Assembly: GCA_007844125.1 (NCBI GenBank) | Contig: CM017569.1 | Location: 9,488,019-9,552,018 of the forward strand | DNA: 64,000 nucleotides | Direction: 5' to 3' | Source of the DNA: Sinonovacula constricta | Taxonomy: Eukaryota; Mollusca; Bivalvia; Cardiida; Solecurtidae | Shown here: one piece after another, positions 60,788 to 64,000 of the stretch | Layout of the letters: each line of letters opens with the position of its first letter | Position numbering within the stretch: the stretch's first letter is position 1 | Notes under the pieces: model-generated | What the model saw: the letters and a program-made list of their open reading frames with translations, nothing else | What the model was told of the DNA's origin: nothing | Databases searched by the model: none | Made by a program: the position numbers and the translations under genes

Positions 60788-63700
60788 TACAGTTCTGGAA
60801 CCGTAACGGTTGTCACACAATGCGATTTACGTACAGTACGATTACGTTCCTTGTAAGATACCATGTACGTGTTTTACATGATACCATACACGTTATGGTT
60901 CGATACCATACATGATTCGCGTTACGAAAAAAGATCTACACGTTATGCTGCGATACGCTGTACGCTTCGAAACAACATACTGTACGGTTTACGTCAGGTT
61001 AAACGAAATACCATACAAAATGTGGCATGATGCTATGGTAAAGGTTCAACTCGGCCTATTAAGACTGTACAAACTCGGCATAGTCATAATCGTTTTGCCC
61101 TGTTAAGTAACAATATCAAACCTCTGTGTGCTGATTTTAGGGCAGTAAATTTGTTAATCAGTTCAATATATATTTATTCTTTTCAAACCTATAAATAAAA
61201 ACAATTGAAATTCCTGCTACGTCAGAGCAGATGACACGGATGAGCTGAAACATGGGTGGTCAAAAGGCTTTCCTAGTTTAAAAACAGCTTACTGTGCAGC
61301 GCGGCTCAGATAGGAAATACAATTTTTAATGATGATTGTGGTGTTATGGTTCCCTTTTCCAAGGTTTGTGACATCAATAAGCACAATTTTGGAGATCTGT
61401 TCAGGTAACAATGATTTTTTTGTTTGTTTAGTGAAAATATCTTTGGTCCAAACAGTTGGATACCACCTTTAAACAGGTATATTACCTACGTACCTACTAA
61501 TGACCCATGTTAGATCATACTTCAGGCAAATAATGTTTAAGCCATGCATGGGCAACATGGTGGGGTCACGATAAAACCTGAAAAGATGTGCTGATCCTCA
61601 TTAAACTAGTTCCAACCTACAGACAGACTTGTTGTTGTTGCTGTTTTATGGTTCTTCAAAGGAGTTCTGTTCATCAGACATGTCCTAAATGCTATCTTTA
61701 AGGTTCACAACTGTTCTGATGATGATTTTAGGAAATTTGCTCAGCGCCAAAAGTTGCGATTTTACTATTTTTATTTGCTTAATAAGAAGAATAGACTCCT
61801 TGGATTCGGAGTATATATATTTTTTCTATATTTTTAAAATTAACACGGTAGTATCGCTTTAAAGTAGTATTGTTTGTATTTCCCATCAAATTTGAAATCA
61901 GCCAGTTCGGACGCGCCATAGGATTATTTTAAAGTCATACAAATCTGCCTTTTCTGCTGGTACAAAAAGCAAGGACATTGTATTTACCTAAAGGAGTTGT
62001 GTGTGAATAATAGAGCTCTTTGTAGCTATTCTCTTGCTATTGTGTGCTGCCTTAACCAAACCAGCATGGGTTAAAGGATTTCTCTAGGTCACAGTAGGAA
62101 CAGTTCCTAAGGGTGAACTTGCATTCTTTACCAAGGTTACTTGCTCCTAGTCTTAATTGCATGTAAAAGACAATTCTAAACTAACTATATTGTGGCAGCA
62201 AATTTTGACTTAGACTTAGAGTCCTACCACCATCTCTGAATTTATGCGTCAATTTGTACTCGGTAAAATTATTTACTGCCCTCTTTTTGTAATGTGTCTG
62301 ATAAAATTATAGCTATTTCTACATGGCTTTGTATGCACACTAGTTACATAAAGGTATTGAGCTATTTTTTGATAGTTGTTTTTAAAGCTGTATAGTTCTT
62401 GGATCGTATTTATTGATAGACTGTAAAGATTGTAAGGCATTTAAAGAGTATGATTTTAGTATATTTTTGGCAAACTTATTTTTTTCTTACCCATCATAAA
62501 GCATTGGTCATAGGGTAAAAGAGTGTTTGCTAACTTTCATGAATTTGCAATGATTAAATATTATATCATTTTCGATTGTTGCCCAAGGGTATTATTTTCA
62601 GTATCTACAATACCGACAAGGAACATGCCGATGTGCGCTAGTGATTGATTTATGTAATTATAGAAGTGTATGTAATTGGCTTCATTATTCTAAAAAGACT
62701 TACTAAGGACCATTTCAATATTAGAGTAAATTGATTTAAGAGTAGAACAATTAACACATCCGGTCAACACGCTATACGTAGGGATCAAACCAATCAACAT
62801 AATGAACGGCTAAAAATCTTACTTCATTTAAGATTAGTAGTGTCATAAAAGTGTCACCAATTCATTGTAATTGACACACGTGATTGGCAGGGCGGTTAAA
62901 TGGAAGTTGCGAGATCATAACATCAGATGTTCACTGCTATTTATGGTACAAGCACATTGTTTTGACAAACACATTCACACCTTAAACGTTTGATCACATA
63001 AATGGTAGAAGAAAAGTGGCTTAATATTAGTTTGATTTCTACACTACTTACTATGTACTTTTTTACTGAATTTCTGTCAAGTACTAAGTTGCTTTTAAGT
63101 TAATTTAAATTCACATAAATTTGTATAAAATTTAAGCTTTTAAAGTAAGTGGGTGAACAGACTAGATCAGTGTTGATTGTGCCCAGTGATGACAAAGGTA
63201 AGCTAGCTTTACAATTAACTAACTTGTCAGAATATTAGAGATAATTCCACATGGTCCAATTATTTATTAACAATGTACATTGTATATGAGCCGTGTCATT
63301 CTAACCCCATAATTGCGACAAACCTCTTTTCCATAACCTACCACAGCGCTCTATTGTGTTACAGCTAGTTTTCCCAGCTGTATTATTCCAAATTACGTAT
63401 AACTGCTCTTAATTTTCCATAAAAGCGTGGCTAAATAACCAGAATCACTAGTAATAGTAGTATTCATAAATATTTTCATTCGTCCATTCATATCCAATCT
63501 TCGCATCTTGTCATTCAAGTAATAAGTACAAAAACTTCATAAGTGTGCTATGTTAATTTGCATGCAAAAATATGCTCACCAATATTAATTTGCATGTACC
63601 GGAAATGTAATTTATAGTTTAGTTTGGGTTTACAACCATTAACTTTATTGTATTTGTATAGCATTTATTATGGCATTTAGATTTCCGATGAACTATTGTA

Positions 63701-63973
63701 TGAACATGATAATGTTATTAGAAAAATGTTGCAATATATGTATATACGCATCAAAGAATTATGTGACGGCATAGTACCATTCTCCTTGTGTTACTTTACC
63801 ATACCATAAGTTCCGTTACGGTATGATATACCATTTACAATGATGCTTGTTACGTTACTTTACGATAGGCCTATTACGTTACACAATACACTACGTTACC
63901 AGACGATGGCTTTACGATAGAAATACGCATGACACACAATGTTTTGGACAACTGGAACGGTACCAGTACTGTA
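60788..63973. mobile_element. Possible element with long imperfect inverted ends
   Basis: The left end reads TACAGTTCTGGAACCGTAAC. The reverse complement of the right end reads TACAGTACTGGTACCGTTCC, 16 of 20 identical by eye, followed on both sides by GTTGTC and 'acaatg' or 'acattg'. Both ends continue into 150-250 bases of unusual sequence full of 'cgtta', 'taccata' and 'acgtta' (60830-61020 and 63765-63950). No transposase and no clear target duplication were seen. The interior is AT-rich with no gene recognised, apart from the weak exon candidate at 62823-62846. Confidence 0.4.
62823..62846 (-). CDS. Weak candidate for the first coding exon
   Basis: The minus strand reads ATG plus seven codons (MTLLILNE) followed directly by a GTAAG donor. 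It ends in phase 0, as the acceptor at 60482 needs. Joined to the next exon it gives a hydrophobic strand followed by VTCIKEG, which could be the first strand of RRM1. The segment is only 24 bases and its Kozak context is poor, so chance is a real alternative. The true start may lie elsewhere in 60483-64000 or outside the window. Confidence 0.2.
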
Positions 63974-64000
63974 CTTTGTAACTTTTTATCATTGTTTTGC

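Overview
The window is animal nuclear DNA. It is AT-rich, with short exons, long introns, canonical GT-AG junctions, decayed LINE and mariner transposons, and very many tandem repeats. The style of the dispersed repeats (modules built on 'gaccttgacctt' and 'gacctagtgacc', tails of 'gacggacgga') and the PARP14-type gene suggest a bivalve mollusc. That assignment is inference.

One protein-coding gene is visible. It is on the minus strand, runs from about 60.5 kb down to 18.3 kb, and is a PARP14-like mono-ADP-ribosyltransferase. I assembled 20 shared coding exons plus two candidate last exons by hand, and every junction phase agrees. The readable product is about 1,743-1,746 residues without the first exon. 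Domain order is three RRMs, a long KH-like region, three macrodomains, a further KH-like segment, a WWE domain and a PARP/ART catalytic domain, the same as vertebrate PARP14. The start codon exon was not securely found.

The most interesting feature is at the 3' end. The last exon, which carries the C-terminal half of the catalytic domain, exists twice (27668-27954 and 18293-18570). Both copies are intact, begin in the same phase, fit the same upstream exon at 31522-31699 and end in their own stop. This suggests alternative last exons giving two catalytic domains. Both would have an H-Y-M triad, as expected for a mono-ADP-ribosyltransferase. The third macrodomain has lost the usual ADP-ribose pocket residues.

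Layout: 1-14050 is a 64-bp satellite (about 219 copies). 14051-18292 is 3' flank and 3' UTR. 18293-31521 holds the two alternative last exons, separated and flanked by a composite repeat, a broken LINE and a deleted mariner. 31522-60482 holds the other exons, with seven minisatellites in the introns (periods 61, 30, 26, 20, 79, 33 and 31 bp). 60483-64000 is 5' flank or first intron, possibly a 3.2-kb element with inverted ends. Tandem arrays fill roughly a third of the window. No tRNA, rRNA or CRISPR was seen.
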